Below, piece by piece: positions 41,700 to 50,692 of a DNA stretch of 64,000 nt. Made by a program: the position numbers and the translations under genes. The stretch is from Pseudomonadota bacterium. Its GTDB lineage: Bacteria > Pseudomonadota > Gammaproteobacteria > Burkholderiales > Burkholderiaceae_E. Location: positions 1 to 64,000 of the forward strand of contig JAKPAM010000207.1 in assembly GCA_029779435.1 (NCBI GenBank), given 5' to 3'. The notes below the pieces were generated by a model. The model did no database searches. It was not told the DNA's origin and saw only the letters and a program-made list of their open reading frames with translations. Each line of letters begins with the position of its first letter. Position 1 is the first letter of the stretch.

Positions 41700-43340
41700 A
41701 TGACCACTTCCCGATTCCCGATGACCGACGCGGCCCGGCGCGGCGCGATGACGCGCGGCGAACACGAGTCCGGCGCGCCGGTCGACGTGTCGCGCCGTGA
41801 ACTGATCTCGCTGCTGACCGGCGCCTGCGTGACCGGGGCGGTGGCGGGCACCGGCCTGTCGGCGTCCGGCAGCGCGCTGGCGCAAGGGGCGCCGCGCAAG
41901 GGCGGGGTGCTGAAGGTGTCGGCGCCGGCCAACCCGTCGAGCCTGGACCCGGCCACCGGCGGCGCCGGCTCGGACCATGCGTTCCTGTTCACGATCTTCG
42001 CCACGCTGATCGAATGGGACTACGCGACGCTGAAGCCGCAGCCGGGGCTGGCCGAATCGTGGAGCTATCCGGACAACAAGACGCTGCTGCTGAACCTGCG
42101 CAAGGGCGTGACGTTCCATGACGGCACGCCGTTCGACGCCGAGGCGGTCAAGTTCAACATCGAGCGCGCCAAGACCTCGCAGCGCTCGAACATCAAGGCC
42201 GATCTGGCGACCGTCGAGCGGGTCGAGATCCTGGGGCCGCACCAGGTCGCGCTCAAGCTGACGCAGGCCGATTCCGCGTTGCCGCTGATCCTGTCGGACC
42301 GGGCCGGCATGATGGTGTCGCCCAAGGCCGCGCAGGCGCTGGGCAACGAGCACGACCGCAAGCCGGTGGGCGCCGGGCCGTGGAAGTTCGTGAGCTGGTC
42401 GGACAACCAGAAGATCGTCGTCACGCGCAGCGAGGCGTACTGGAAGCCCGGCCTGCCGTACCTGGACGGTATCGAGTTCGCGATCATCCCGGAGCTGAAC
42501 ACCGGCCTGCGCTCGCTGATCGCCAAGCAGAACGATTTCGCGTACAGCCTGCAGCCGAACCAGAAGCAGGTGATCGACCGGGCCAAGGGGCTCAAGTCGG
42601 TCGTCGGTTCGACGCTGTATTGCCAGCAGATCTACCTGAACTTCGGCAAGGGTGCGTTGGCCGACGTGCGCGTGCGCCGCGCGCTGAACCACGCGGTCGA
42701 TCGCGCCACGTACGTCAAGCTGACGATGGCGGGCCTGGGCGAGGCGGCGTGGATGAACCTGCCGAGCACGCACTGGGCTTATGACAAGTCGCTGGCCAAC
42801 TGCTGGCCGCACGATCCCGAGCTGGCCCGCAAGCTGCTCGCCGAGGCCGGCCATAAGGACGGGCTGGACCTGAACCTGCTGGGCTACACCGACCAGGCGT
42901 CGGTGCAGCGGCAGGAGATCCTGATCGAGCAGTTCCGCAAGGCCGGGGTCCGCGCGCGGTTCAGCAACGGCTCGATCGCCGAGAAGAGCGCGCAGTACTT
43001 CGTCGAGAAGCAGGGCGATGGCCTGCTGTCGGCATGGACCGGCCGGCCCGATCCGTCGCTCAGCTATTCGCTGATGTACATGAAGAACGCTTACTTCAAT
43101 GCGTCGCAGACCGAGGCCTCGCCCGAGCTGACGGCCGCGCTGCTGGCCAGCCGTTCGCTCGACGACATCGAAGGGCGCAAGCGCGCGCTGGCCAAGGTGC
43201 AGAAGATCGTCACCGATCTGGCATTGGTCATCCCGCTGGCGTTCCCGCCCGAACTGGTCGCGATGGGCCCGAACGTGGCCGGCTACAAGCCGAGCCTGCT
43301 CGGCAAGCCGAAGTTCGACCTGATCAGCCTGACGGCCTGA
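41700..43340 (+). CDS. ABC importer substrate-binding protein (SBP family 5), Tat signal
   Basis: A 546-aa periplasmic binding protein. The N-terminus has a twin-arginine motif (SRRELISLL) after a polar lead of about 35 residues, then a hydrophobic stretch ending ALAQ. The mature fold carries the family 5 signature (LLLNLRKGVTFHDGTPFDAE) and typical blocks PKAAQALGNEHDRKPVGAGP, LNTGLRSLIAKQNDFAY and ALNHAVDRATYVKL. It binds peptides, nickel, opines or other acids; the ligand is unknown, but the operon suggests a carboxylic acid that is later linked to CoA. GAGGAG precedes the ATG. Confidence 0.9.
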   Translation: MTTSRFPMTDAARRGAMTRGEHESGAPVDVSRRELISLLTGACVTGAVAGTGLSASGSALAQGAPRKGGVLKVSAPANPSSLDPATGGAGSDHAFLFTIFATLIEWDYATLKPQPGLAESWSYPDNKTLLLNLRKGVTFHDGTPFDAEAVKFNIERAKTSQRSNIKADLATVERVEILGPHQVALKLTQADSALPLILSDRAGMMVSPKAAQALGNEHDRKPVGAGPWKFVSWSDNQKIVVTRSEAYWKPGLPYLDGIEFAIIPELNTGLRSLIAKQNDFAYSLQPNQKQVIDRAKGLKSVVGSTLYCQQIYLNFGKGALADVRVRRALNHAVDRATYVKLTMAGLGEAAWMNLPSTHWAYDKSLANCWPHDPELARKLLAEAGHKDGLDLNLLGYTDQASVQRQEILIEQFRKAGVRARFSNGSIAEKSAQYFVEKQGDGLLSAWTGRPDPSLSYSLMYMKNAYFNASQTEASPELTAALLASRSLDDIEGRKRALAKVQKIVTDLALVIPLAFPPELVAMGPNVAGYKPSLLGKPKFDLISLTA

Positions 43341-43356
43341 CCGGAGATCGCCGCGC

Positions 43357-44310
43357 ATGGATCGCAAACGGTTGCGGCTGGTCGGCCGGCGCCTGGTGCA
43401 GTTCATACCAGTGATCGTGCTGGCCACGTTCATCGTGTTCGGACTGATGCAGCTCGTGCCGGGCGACATCGCGGTGACGCTGGCCGGCGAGAGCGCATCG
43501 ACCGAGCGGATCGCCGAGATCCGCCAGCTCTACGGCCTGGATCGGCCGATGCTGATGCAGTACGGCTCGTGGCTGTGGCATGCGCTGCACGGCGATCTGT
43601 CGCGATCGATCCTGTCCGGCGAGCCGGTGCTGAGGATGGCGCTCGAGCGCTTTCCGGCGACGCTGCTGATGGTCGTCTATGCGCTGGTGCTGTCGCTGCT
43701 GATCGGCATTCCGATGGGCATCCTGGCGGCGACGCGGCCGGGCAGCCGGCTCGATGGCTTCGTGTCGGGCACGGCGTCGGTCGGCGTGGCGGTGCCGAAC
43801 TTCTGGCTGGCGATGCTGCTGGTGGCCAGCTTCGCGCTCGAACGGCCGTGGTTTCCGGCAACGGGGTCGGCGCCGTTCGGCGAGGATCCGCTGCGCGCGC
43901 TGCATTTCGCGACGCTGCCGGCGATCGCGCTGGCCTCGGGCGGCATCGCCGAGGTGGCCCGGCAGTTGCGCAGCTCGCTGATCGAGATCCTGGGTTCGCA
44001 GTTCGTGCGCACGCTGCGCGCCAAGGGGCTGTCGTCGGGCCAGATCCTGTGGAAGCACGGGCTCAAGAACGTCAGCGTCAACCTGCTGACCGTCATCGGC
44101 CTGCTGTTCAACCGGCTGCTGGGCGCGACCGTCGTCATCGAGGCGGTGTTCGCGATCCCGGGCGTGGGCAGCACGGTCGTGCATTCGGCGATCAACAAGG
44201 ACTTTCCGGTGATCCAGGGCATCGTGCTGGCGATGGTGCTGATCGTGATCGTCGTCAACCTGATCGTCGACGTGCTGTATACGGTGCTCGATCCGAGGGT
44301 GAACCGATGA
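43357..44310 (+). CDS. Dpp/Opp-type ABC permease (B type)
   Basis: A 317-aa inner-membrane protein with about six helices. The first helix is VLATFIVFGLMQLVPGDIAV, the next region ends RQLYGLDRPMLMQYGSWLW, and the cytoplasmic coupling loop is FVRTLRAKGLSSGQILWKHG, which matches the EAA-x3-G consensus for ATPase docking. The end FAIPGVGSTVVHSAINKDFP and DVLYTVLDPRVNR is standard. It forms the pore with the C-type permease, whose ATG overlaps its stop. Confidence 0.93.
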   Translation: MDRKRLRLVGRRLVQFIPVIVLATFIVFGLMQLVPGDIAVTLAGESASTERIAEIRQLYGLDRPMLMQYGSWLWHALHGDLSRSILSGEPVLRMALERFPATLLMVVYALVLSLLIGIPMGILAATRPGSRLDGFVSGTASVGVAVPNFWLAMLLVASFALERPWFPATGSAPFGEDPLRALHFATLPAIALASGGIAEVARQLRSSLIEILGSQFVRTLRAKGLSSGQILWKHGLKNVSVNLLTVIGLLFNRLLGATVVIEAVFAIPGVGSTVVHSAINKDFPVIQGIVLAMVLIVIVVNLIVDVLYTVLDPRVNR

Positions 44311-45143
44311 TGGCTTCCCTGATGCGCTGGGCGCGGCGCGACAAGCGCGGCGCGATCAGCCTGCTGTTCCTGGTGCTGCTGGCGGCCGTGGCGCTGCTGG
44401 CGCCGGTGATCGCGCCGTATGCGCCGACCGCGCAGGATGCGTCGCTGACCCTGGCCGAGCCGTCGGCCGAGCATCTGCTGGGTACCGACGACCTGGGCCG
44501 CGACGTGTTCAGCCGGCTGATCCATGGCGCGCCGGCGACGCTGTACGCGAGCTTCCTGGCGGTGGCCGTGGCGCTGGTGATCGGCGTGCCGGTAGGCCTG
44601 GTCGCGGGCTTCGTCGGCGGCTGGGTCGACGACGTGATCAGCCGGCTGATCGACACGCTGCTGTCGTTCCCGGCGATCGTGCTGGCGATCGCCGTGACCG
44701 GCGCGCTGGGCATCGGCCTGACCAACAGCATGATTTCGGTGGGCATCGTGTTCTCGCCGCAGCTCGCGCGGCTGGTGCGCGCGCAGACGCTGATCATCAA
44801 GCAGGAGCTGTACGTCGATGCGGCGCGCGTGTTCGGCGCCAGCCTGCCGCGGATCCTTTGGCGCCACGTGCTGCCCAACGCCGTGCAGCCGGTACTCGTG
44901 CAGGTGACGATGCTGCTGGCGATCGCGCTGCTGGCCGAGGCGAGCCTGAGCTTCCTGGGCCTGGGCGTGCAGCCGCCCGATCCGAGCTGGGGCGCGATGC
45001 TGGCGCGCGCCTACCAGTACATGGAGATCGCGCCCGAGCAGATGTACGCGCCGGGCATCGCGATCCTGCTGACCGCGCTGGCGTTCAACGCGCTGGGCGA
45101 GTCGCTGCGCGTGGCGCTGGACCCGACGATGCGGCACCGTTAG
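44307..45143 (+). CDS. Dpp/Opp-type ABC permease (C type)
   Basis: A 278-aa inner-membrane protein. The N-terminus includes LLFLVLLAAVALLAPVIAPY and HLLGTDDLGRDVFSRLIHGA, characteristic of DppC/OppC. Helices such as ALVIGVPVGLVAGFVGGWVD and the coupling loop YVDAARVFGASLPRILWRHV (EAA motif) follow. Two adjacent ATGs (44307, 44310) overlap the stop of the B-type gene. It completes an SBP-B-C-D-F importer. The gap to the carboxylase gene is 68 bases. Confidence 0.93.
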   Translation: MMASLMRWARRDKRGAISLLFLVLLAAVALLAPVIAPYAPTAQDASLTLAEPSAEHLLGTDDLGRDVFSRLIHGAPATLYASFLAVAVALVIGVPVGLVAGFVGGWVDDVISRLIDTLLSFPAIVLAIAVTGALGIGLTNSMISVGIVFSPQLARLVRAQTLIIKQELYVDAARVFGASLPRILWRHVLPNAVQPVLVQVTMLLAIALLAEASLSFLGLGVQPPDPSWGAMLARAYQYMEIAPEQMYAPGIAILLTALAFNALGESLRVALDPTMRHR

Positions 45144-45211
45144 CGAAGCGCTGATCGAATCGGGTGCATCGATCGGCGCTTCCCTTGGTCTTGATTCTCT
45201 CTGGAAATGCA

Positions 45212-48200
45212 ATGTCCTCTTTCAAAAAACTGCTGATCGCCAATCGCGGCGAGATCGCGATCCGCATCGCGCGGGCCGCGGCCGAACTCGGCCTGCCCAC
45301 GGTGTCCGTCTACCCGGACGACGACGCGGCCTCGCTGCACGTGCGCAAGACCGACGAGAGCCACCGGCTCGACGGCGTGGGCGCGCTCGCGTATCTGGAC
45401 ATCGGCCAGATCATCGCCGCGGCGCAGGCCACCGGCTGCGATGCGATCCACCCGGGTTATGGCTTCCTTAGCGAGAACAGCGAGCTGGCGCGGCGCTGTG
45501 CCGACGCGGGCATCGTGTTCGTCGGCCCGCTGCCCGACGCGCTGGATCTGTTCGGCGACAAGGCGCGCGCGCGCGAGCTGGCCGATGCCTGCCAGGTGCC
45601 GGTGATGCCCGGCACCCAGGGGCCGACGACGCTCGCGCAGGCGCGCGACTTCCTGGCGTCGCTGGGCGACGGCGGCGCGATGATGATCAAGGCGATCGCC
45701 GGCGGCGGCGGGCGCGGCATGCGGATCGTGGCGCGGCCCGAGGAGCTCGACGGCGCTTATGAACGATGCCAGTCCGAGGCGAAGAAGTCGTTCGGCAACG
45801 ACGCGGTCTATGTCGAGCAACTGGTGACCTCGGCGCGCCACGTCGAGATCCAGGTGATCGGCGACGGGCAGGGCGGCGTCACGCACCTGTGGGAACGCGA
45901 ATGCAGTTTGCAGCGCGAGCGGCAGAAGATCGTCGAGATCGCGCCGGCCCCCGCGCTGCATCCGGGCGTGCGCGACCGGCTGATCGCCGCGTCGCTGGCG
46001 ATGGCGGGCAAGGTCGCTTATCGCAGCCTGGGCACGTTCGAGTTCCTGGTCGATGCATCGCGCGCCGCGACCGATCCGAACGCGACGTTCGCGTTCATCG
46101 AAGCCAATCCGCGCCTGCAGGTCGAGCACACGATCACCGAGGAGATCACCGGCGTCGACCTGGTGCAGACGCAGTTGCGGATCGCGATGGGCGCATCGCT
46201 GGCCGACGTGGGGCTCGCCGTGGGCGACGTGCCGGCGCCCGTCGGCTGCGCGATCCAGTTGCGCGTCAACATGGAAACGTTGAAGCCCGATGGCAGCGTG
46301 CGTCCTGCGGGCGGGACGCTGACGCGATTCGATCCGCCGTCGGGGCCCGGTATCCGCGTCGATGCGTTCGGCTATGCCGGCTACAAGACCAGCCCTCGCT
46401 ACGACTCGCTGCTGGCCAAGCTGATCGTCTATTCGCGTCACGGCGGCCTGGCGGCGGCGGCGGCCAAGGCCTATCGCGCGGCGTGCGAGTTCGGCATCGC
46501 CGGCGTATCGACGAACCTGCCGATGCTGCAGAACCTGATCCGCCTGGCCGAGTTCACCGAAGGGCGGATCGATACGCGCTTCGTCGAGCGGCATGCGGCG
46601 ACGATCGCCGCGCAGGCCACGCACCAGCAGTTGTTCGCCCCGGCCGACGCGGGGACGGGCCAGGCGGCCTCGGCAACGGCCGACGCCGCGCCGGCGGCGG
46701 CGACCGCCGCCGTCCAGGTCGACCGCAACGATCCGCTGGCGGTGCTCGTGCACGGCAAGTCGCGCAGCGTCGCGCGCGGCGCCAACGGCCAGCCCGATCA
46801 GGCGGGCGAGGACGGCGATGCCTATCGGGGCGTCGAAGCGCCGTTGCAGGGCACGATCGTCAGCGTGTCGGTCGCGGTCGGCGAGCCGGTCAAGGCCGGG
46901 CAGCCGCTGCTGATCATCGAATCGATGAAGATGGAGCACGTGATCGCCGCGCCGGCGGCCGGGCAGGTTCGCGCGCTGGCCGTGCAACCGGGCGAGACCG
47001 TTTTCGAGGGCCAGCGCCTGCTGTCGATCGAGACCGACGACAGCGTCGGCGAGCACGTCGGCGAGCAGGAGGACGTCGACCTCGACGAGATCCGTCCGGA
47101 CCTGGCCGACGTCCTGCGCCGGCAGGCGTTCACGCACGACTCGGCCCGGCCCGAGGCGGTGGCCAAGCGGCACCAGGCGGGGCTGCGCACGGCGCGAGAG
47201 AACATCGAGGACCTGTGCGACGAGGGCTCGTTCATCGAGTACGGCTCGCTGGTGTTCGCGGCGCGACGGGCGCGCAACACGGTCGACGAACTGATCCGGC
47301 GCACGCCGGCCGACGGGCTCGTGATGGGCATCGGCCACGTCAACGGCAGCTTGTTCGGCGAGGAAGTGTCGCGCGTCGTTGCGATGTCGTACGACTACAT
47401 GGTGCTGGCCGGGACGCAGGGCAAGAAGAACCATGCGAAGAAGGACCGGATGTTCGAGCTGGCCGCGCAGTGGAAACTGCCGGTCGTCATCTTCACCGAA
47501 GGCGGCGGCGGCCGGCCCGGCGATACCGACCAGATCTTCGCGGCCAACCTGCATACGACGGCGTTCTCGCTATTCGCCAAGCTGAGCGGCGCGGTGCCGC
47601 TGGTCGGCATCGCCTCGGGCCGCTGTTTCGCCGGCAACGCGGTGCTGCTGGGCTGCTGCGACGTGATCATCGCGACGAAGAACTCGTCGATCGGCATGGG
47701 CGGGCCGGCGATGATCGAAGGCGGCGGCCTGGGCGTTTTCCATCCGGACGAGGTCGGCCCGATCGACGTGCAGACGCGCAGCGGGGTCGTCGACATCGCG
47801 GTCGAGAACGAGACCGAGGCCGTCGCGGCCGCCAAGCTGTACCTGTCGTTCTTCCAGGGCCGCGTCGATCAATGGTCGGCGCCCGACCAGCGGCTGCTGC
47901 GCCGGATCGTGCCCGAGAACCGGCTGCGCGTGTACGACGTGCGCAAGGTGCTGCAGGTGCTGGCCGATGACGGGTCGCTGCTCGAACTGCGCCGGCATTT
48001 CGGCGTCGCGATGATTACCGCGTTCATGCGGATCGAGGGCCGGCCGGTCGGCGTCATCGCCAACAACCCGATGCATCTGGGCGGCGCGATCGACAGCGAC
48101 GCGGCCGACAAGGTCGCGCGCTTCATGCAGCTGTGCGATGCGTTCGACATCCCGCTCGTGTCGCTGTGCGACACCCCCGGGAACATGGTCGGCCCCGATT

Positions 48201-48649
48201 ACGAGAAAGGCGCGCTGGTGCGCCACTGCTGCCGGCCGTTCGTCGTCGGCGCCAACCTGCGCGTGCCGCTGTTCGTCGTCGTGCTGCGCAAGGCCTATGG
48301 CCTGGGCGCGCAGGGCATGGCCGGCGGCGGCTTCCATTCGCCGTTCTTCGCGGTGTCCTGGCCGACCGGCGAGTTCGGCGGAATGGGGCTCGAAGGCGCG
48401 GTCAAGCTCGGTTATCGCAACGAGCTGGCGGCGATCGAGGATCCGGCCGAGCGCAAGGCCGCGTTCGACAAGCGTGTGGCCGGCATGTACGAGCAGGGCA
48501 AGGCGCTGAGCGCCGCGTCGCTGTTCGAGATCGACGACGTCATCGACCCGGCGATGACGCGCAAGTGGATCGTCGCGGGCCTGAAGGCGATGCCACCCAA
48601 GGCGCCTGCGCCCGAGGGCAAGCGCCGCCCATGGGTCGATACCTGGTGA
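45212..48649 (+). CDS. Single-chain acyl-CoA carboxylase (BC-BCCP-CT fusion)
   Basis: An 1145-aa protein that joins all catalytic parts of a biotin-dependent carboxylase. Residues 1-450 are biotin carboxylase (KLLIANRGEIAIRIARAAAE, IKAIAGGGGRGMRIVA, FIEANPRLQVEHTITEEITG). Residues about 545-610 are the biotin carrier with ESMKMEHV, biotin on Lys573. From about 640 to the end is the carboxyltransferase (FTEGGGGRPGDTDQIFA, CDTPGNMVGPDYEKG, FHSPFFAVSWPTGEFGGMGL). Comparable single-chain enzymes are known as long-chain acyl-CoA carboxylases. It converts an acyl-CoA to the carboxylated acyl-CoA using ATP and bicarbonate. It ends the importer operon, so the probable substrate is the acid that is imported and CoA-activated. 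The substrate is not defined. Confidence 0.92.
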   Translation: MSSFKKLLIANRGEIAIRIARAAAELGLPTVSVYPDDDAASLHVRKTDESHRLDGVGALAYLDIGQIIAAAQATGCDAIHPGYGFLSENSELARRCADAGIVFVGPLPDALDLFGDKARARELADACQVPVMPGTQGPTTLAQARDFLASLGDGGAMMIKAIAGGGGRGMRIVARPEELDGAYERCQSEAKKSFGNDAVYVEQLVTSARHVEIQVIGDGQGGVTHLWERECSLQRERQKIVEIAPAPALHPGVRDRLIAASLAMAGKVAYRSLGTFEFLVDASRAATDPNATFAFIEANPRLQVEHTITEEITGVDLVQTQLRIAMGASLADVGLAVGDVPAPVGCAIQLRVNMETLKPDGSVRPAGGTLTRFDPPSGPGIRVDAFGYAGYKTSPRYDSLLAKLIVYSRHGGLAAAAAKAYRAACEFGIAGVSTNLPMLQNLIRLAEFTEGRIDTRFVERHAATIAAQATHQQLFAPADAGTGQAASATADAAPAAATAAVQVDRNDPLAVLVHGKSRSVARGANGQPDQAGEDGDAYRGVEAPLQGTIVSVSVAVGEPVKAGQPLLIIESMKMEHVIAAPAAGQVRALAVQPGETVFEGQRLLSIETDDSVGEHVGEQEDVDLDEIRPDLADVLRRQAFTHDSARPEAVAKRHQAGLRTARENIEDLCDEGSFIEYGSLVFAARRARNTVDELIRRTPADGLVMGIGHVNGSLFGEEVSRVVAMSYDYMVLAGTQGKKNHAKKDRMFELAAQWKLPVVIFTEGGGGRPGDTDQIFAANLHTTAFSLFAKLSGAVPLVGIASGRCFAGNAVLLGCCDVIIATKNSSIGMGGPAMIEGGGLGVFHPDEVGPIDVQTRSGVVDIAVENETEAVAAAKLYLSFFQGRVDQWSAPDQRLLRRIVPENRLRVYDVRKVLQVLADDGSLLELRRHFGVAMITAFMRIEGRPVGVIANNPMHLGGAIDSDAADKVARFMQLCDAFDIPLVSLCDTPGNMVGPDYEKGALVRHCCRPFVVGANLRVPLFVVVLRKAYGLGAQGMAGGGFHSPFFAVSWPTGEFGGMGLEGAVKLGYRNELAAIEDPAERKAAFDKRVAGMYEQGKALSAASLFEIDDVIDPAMTRKWIVAGLKAMPPKAPAPEGKRRPWVDTW

Positions 48650-48717
48650 GGCAACGGGAGGCAGGGTGGGGGACGATGACGTCGGTGTCCTTCCCCGTCC
48701 ATGCCGAGGCGGGTCCG

Positions 48718-48777
48718 TCAGAGCAGGTCGACGGAGGTCTTCAGGTAGCGCCCGCCATTGACCTCGGGCCGGAACGC
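48718..48777 (-). pseudogene. Duplicated C-terminal piece of the MBL-fold gene
   Basis: Nineteen codons plus TGA read RPEVNGGRYLKTSVDLL, matching EANGVRYLKIPVDLL at the end of the MBL-fold gene at 49707. At the DNA level 43 of 49 bases agree between 48721-48769 and 49710-49758. The piece starts directly after the TetR stop and is in the same frame. It is too short to be a gene. Confidence 0.75.
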
Positions 48778-49467
48778 TCAGCGCCGCGCCAGCAGCGATG
48801 GCGCGGACAGCCCGCATTCGACCATCTCGAGCAGGCGCTGCGACAGACCGAGGATCAGCTTCGGCGGGGCCGCCCTGAGCGGGCCGTCGAGGACGAGGTA
48901 GGCCAGGCCATGCACGGCCGACCAGGCCAGGTATTCGGCGCCGGGGCGCCGGTCCGGCGCCAGCAGTCCAGCCTGGGCCATCTGGTCCAGCGCGTCGCCC
49001 AGCAGTTCGAACGGGTTGCGTCCGCTGCGCCCCGCCTTGGCCGGGTCGGGCGGCGGATCCGGATCGATCGGGTCCGGCACCGTGAACGCGGTCTTGAACA
49101 GGCCCGGTTCGGCCTGCGCATAACGCAGGTAGCCCAACCCCACGGCGCGCAGGCAGGCGCGTGCGTAGTCGGCCGCCGGCTGCTCGGTATTCATCGCGGC
49201 CAGCTCCCGTTCCATCGAGATCGCCACCTGCGACAGCGCGTACGCGCGCACGGCCTGCAGCAACTCCAGATGGCTGGCGAAATGCCGGTACGCGGCATTG
49301 GGCACGACGCCGACGCGCCGCGTCGCCTCGCGCAGAACGATCGCCTGCGGGCCGCCCGCGCGAGCCAGTTCGATGCCGGCCTGCAGCAGCGCGCGGCGCA
49401 GGTCGCCATGGCGGTAGGTGGTGCGGGCCTGCCGGGGAGGCGGCGCGGCCTTCGTCGAAGTATCCAT
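48778..49467 (-). CDS. TetR-family transcriptional regulator
   Basis: A 229-aa regulator with an N-terminal helix-turn-helix (LRRALLQAGIELARAGGPQA, LREATRRVGVVPNAAYRHFA) and a ligand domain ending in WSAVHGLAYLVLDGPL, as in the TetR group with a C-terminal WHGxA region. A Pro-rich linker (PDPIDPDPPPDPAKA) sits in the middle. ATG 49467 is favoured by fit to family length; ATG 49536 would add 23 residues; neither has a strong ribosome site. It is flanked by a direct repeat of the MBL gene end, which suggests a rearrangement. Targets may include the divergent carboxylase operon end or nearby genes, but this is uncertain. Confidence 0.85.
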   Translation of the reverse strand: MDTSTKAAPPPRQARTTYRHGDLRRALLQAGIELARAGGPQAIVLREATRRVGVVPNAAYRHFASHLELLQAVRAYALSQVAISMERELAAMNTEQPAADYARACLRAVGLGYLRYAQAEPGLFKTAFTVPDPIDPDPPPDPAKAGRSGRNPFELLGDALDQMAQAGLLAPDRRPGAEYLAWSAVHGLAYLVLDGPLRAAPPKLILGLSQRLLEMVECGLSAPSLLARR

Positions 49468-49651
49468 GGGCGGGCTAGCCTGGCGAATCGGTCGAGCGAT
49501 GAGGCGAGCGCCGCGTGGGCGAGGATCGCCGGTCATTTATGTGGACAGCGTCCATTATCGCTGATATCCGGCCGACATCTTCGTGCGGGCGGCATGCCAT
49601 TTGCTGGAAATCAAAGTGACCCGCGGGCTCGAACAGCGCTTCACGCGGGGT

Positions 49652-49676
49652 CGATCTTGGCGTTAACAGGCGCTAG
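49652..49676. repeat. 25-bp interspersed repeat, copy 1
   Basis: CGATCTTGGCGTTAACAGGC followed by GCTAG; it matches 52325-52349 with two mismatches. It lies between the TetR and MBL-fold genes. Function unknown. Confidence 0.5.
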
Positions 49677-49706
49677 TGGGCTGTGCGTTGCCAGGCTTCG
49701 AGTGTC

Positions 49707-50687
49707 TTAGAGCAGGTCGACGGGGATCTTCAGATAGCGCACGCCATTGGCCTCAGGCGGCGGCAGCTCGCCGGCGCGGATGTTGACCTGGATCGCCGGC
49801 AGCATCAGCGTCGGCATGCCCAGCGTACGGTCGCGCGTCGTGCGCATCTGCACGAAGCTGGCCTCGTCGATGCCGTCGCGCAGATGGATGTTGTCGCGGC
49901 GCTGCTCGGCGACCGTCGTCTCCCAGCGCGCCTCGCGTCCGGCCGGCGGATAGTCGTGGCACATCAGCAGCCGGGTTTGCGGCGGCAGGCTCAGCAGCCT
50001 TTGCGCCGACCGGTACAGCGTGCGCGCGTCGCCGCCCGGGAAGTCGCAGCGCGCGCTGCCCAGGTCGGGCATGAACAGCGTGTCGCCGACGAAGGCCAGG
50101 ATCGGTTCGCCGGGAGCTTCCGCTTGCGCCGATGCTTCGACCACGTAGGCCATGTCGGCCGGCGTATGGCCCGGCACATGCATCGCGCGGATCGTCAGCG
50201 CGCCCAGCGGCAGCGTATCGTCCGCGTCCAGCAAGCGGTCGAATTGCGAGCCGTCGAGCCGGAACGCCGGTTCGAGGTGGAACACGTCGTTGAACACGCG
50301 CTGCACGGTGGTGATCTGCCTGCCGATGACGATCTGTCCGCCAAGCTGCTGGCGCAGCCACGGCGCCGACGATAAATGATCGGCATGCGCGTGCGTCTCG
50401 AGCAGCCATTGCACGCGCAGGCCCCGCGCGCGCACGAAATCGACGATCCGCTGCGCCGATTCGGTCGACGTGCGGCCGGCCTTCGGATCGTAGTCGAGCA
50501 CCGGATCGATGACCGCGCACGGGCCGCCATCGTGCTCGTACAGCACGTAGCTGATCGTCGACGTGACCGGATCGAAGAAGCCCTCGACGCTGGCGTGCGT
50601 CGAAGGATCCGCCGAAGGGTTCGTTGTCGAGGGGCTCGCCGAATGGTTCGTCGAGGCGGAAGCAGCAGAGGGCGTCATCGGAATCAT
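49707..50687 (-). CDS. Metallo-beta-lactamase-fold hydrolase (persulfide dioxygenase-like)
   Basis: A 326-aa protein. After a Ser/Thr/Pro-rich N-terminus (about 27 residues) the core opens GFFDPVTSTISYVLYEHDGG. The metal motif HAHADHLSSAPWLRQQ and later VPGHTPADMAY, FVGDTLFMPDLGSARCDFPG and MCHDYPPAGREARWETTV fit the ETHE1/glyoxalase II-like group that oxidises glutathione persulfide or hydrolyses thioesters. ATG 50687 follows CTGAGGACA. It lies five bases after the rhomboid gene, and its last codons are duplicated at 48718. Confidence 0.85.
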   Translation of the reverse strand: MIPMTPSAASASTNHSASPSTTNPSADPSTHASVEGFFDPVTSTISYVLYEHDGGPCAVIDPVLDYDPKAGRTSTESAQRIVDFVRARGLRVQWLLETHAHADHLSSAPWLRQQLGGQIVIGRQITTVQRVFNDVFHLEPAFRLDGSQFDRLLDADDTLPLGALTIRAMHVPGHTPADMAYVVEASAQAEAPGEPILAFVGDTLFMPDLGSARCDFPGGDARTLYRSAQRLLSLPPQTRLLMCHDYPPAGREARWETTVAEQRRDNIHLRDGIDEASFVQMRTTRDRTLGMPTLMLPAIQVNIRAGELPPPEANGVRYLKIPVDLL

Positions 50688-50692
50688 TGTCC

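Noticed and set aside
40596-43469. Leftward open frame of over 950 codons across the importer genes
   Set aside because: It is antisense to well-recognised ABC transporter genes, has no domain and has Arg/Gln/His-rich composition typical of a shadow frame in GC-rich DNA.
45140-47554. Leftward open frame of over 800 codons across the carboxylase gene
   Set aside because: It mirrors the biotin carboxylase coding region, shows no motif, and has the usual composition of an antisense frame.
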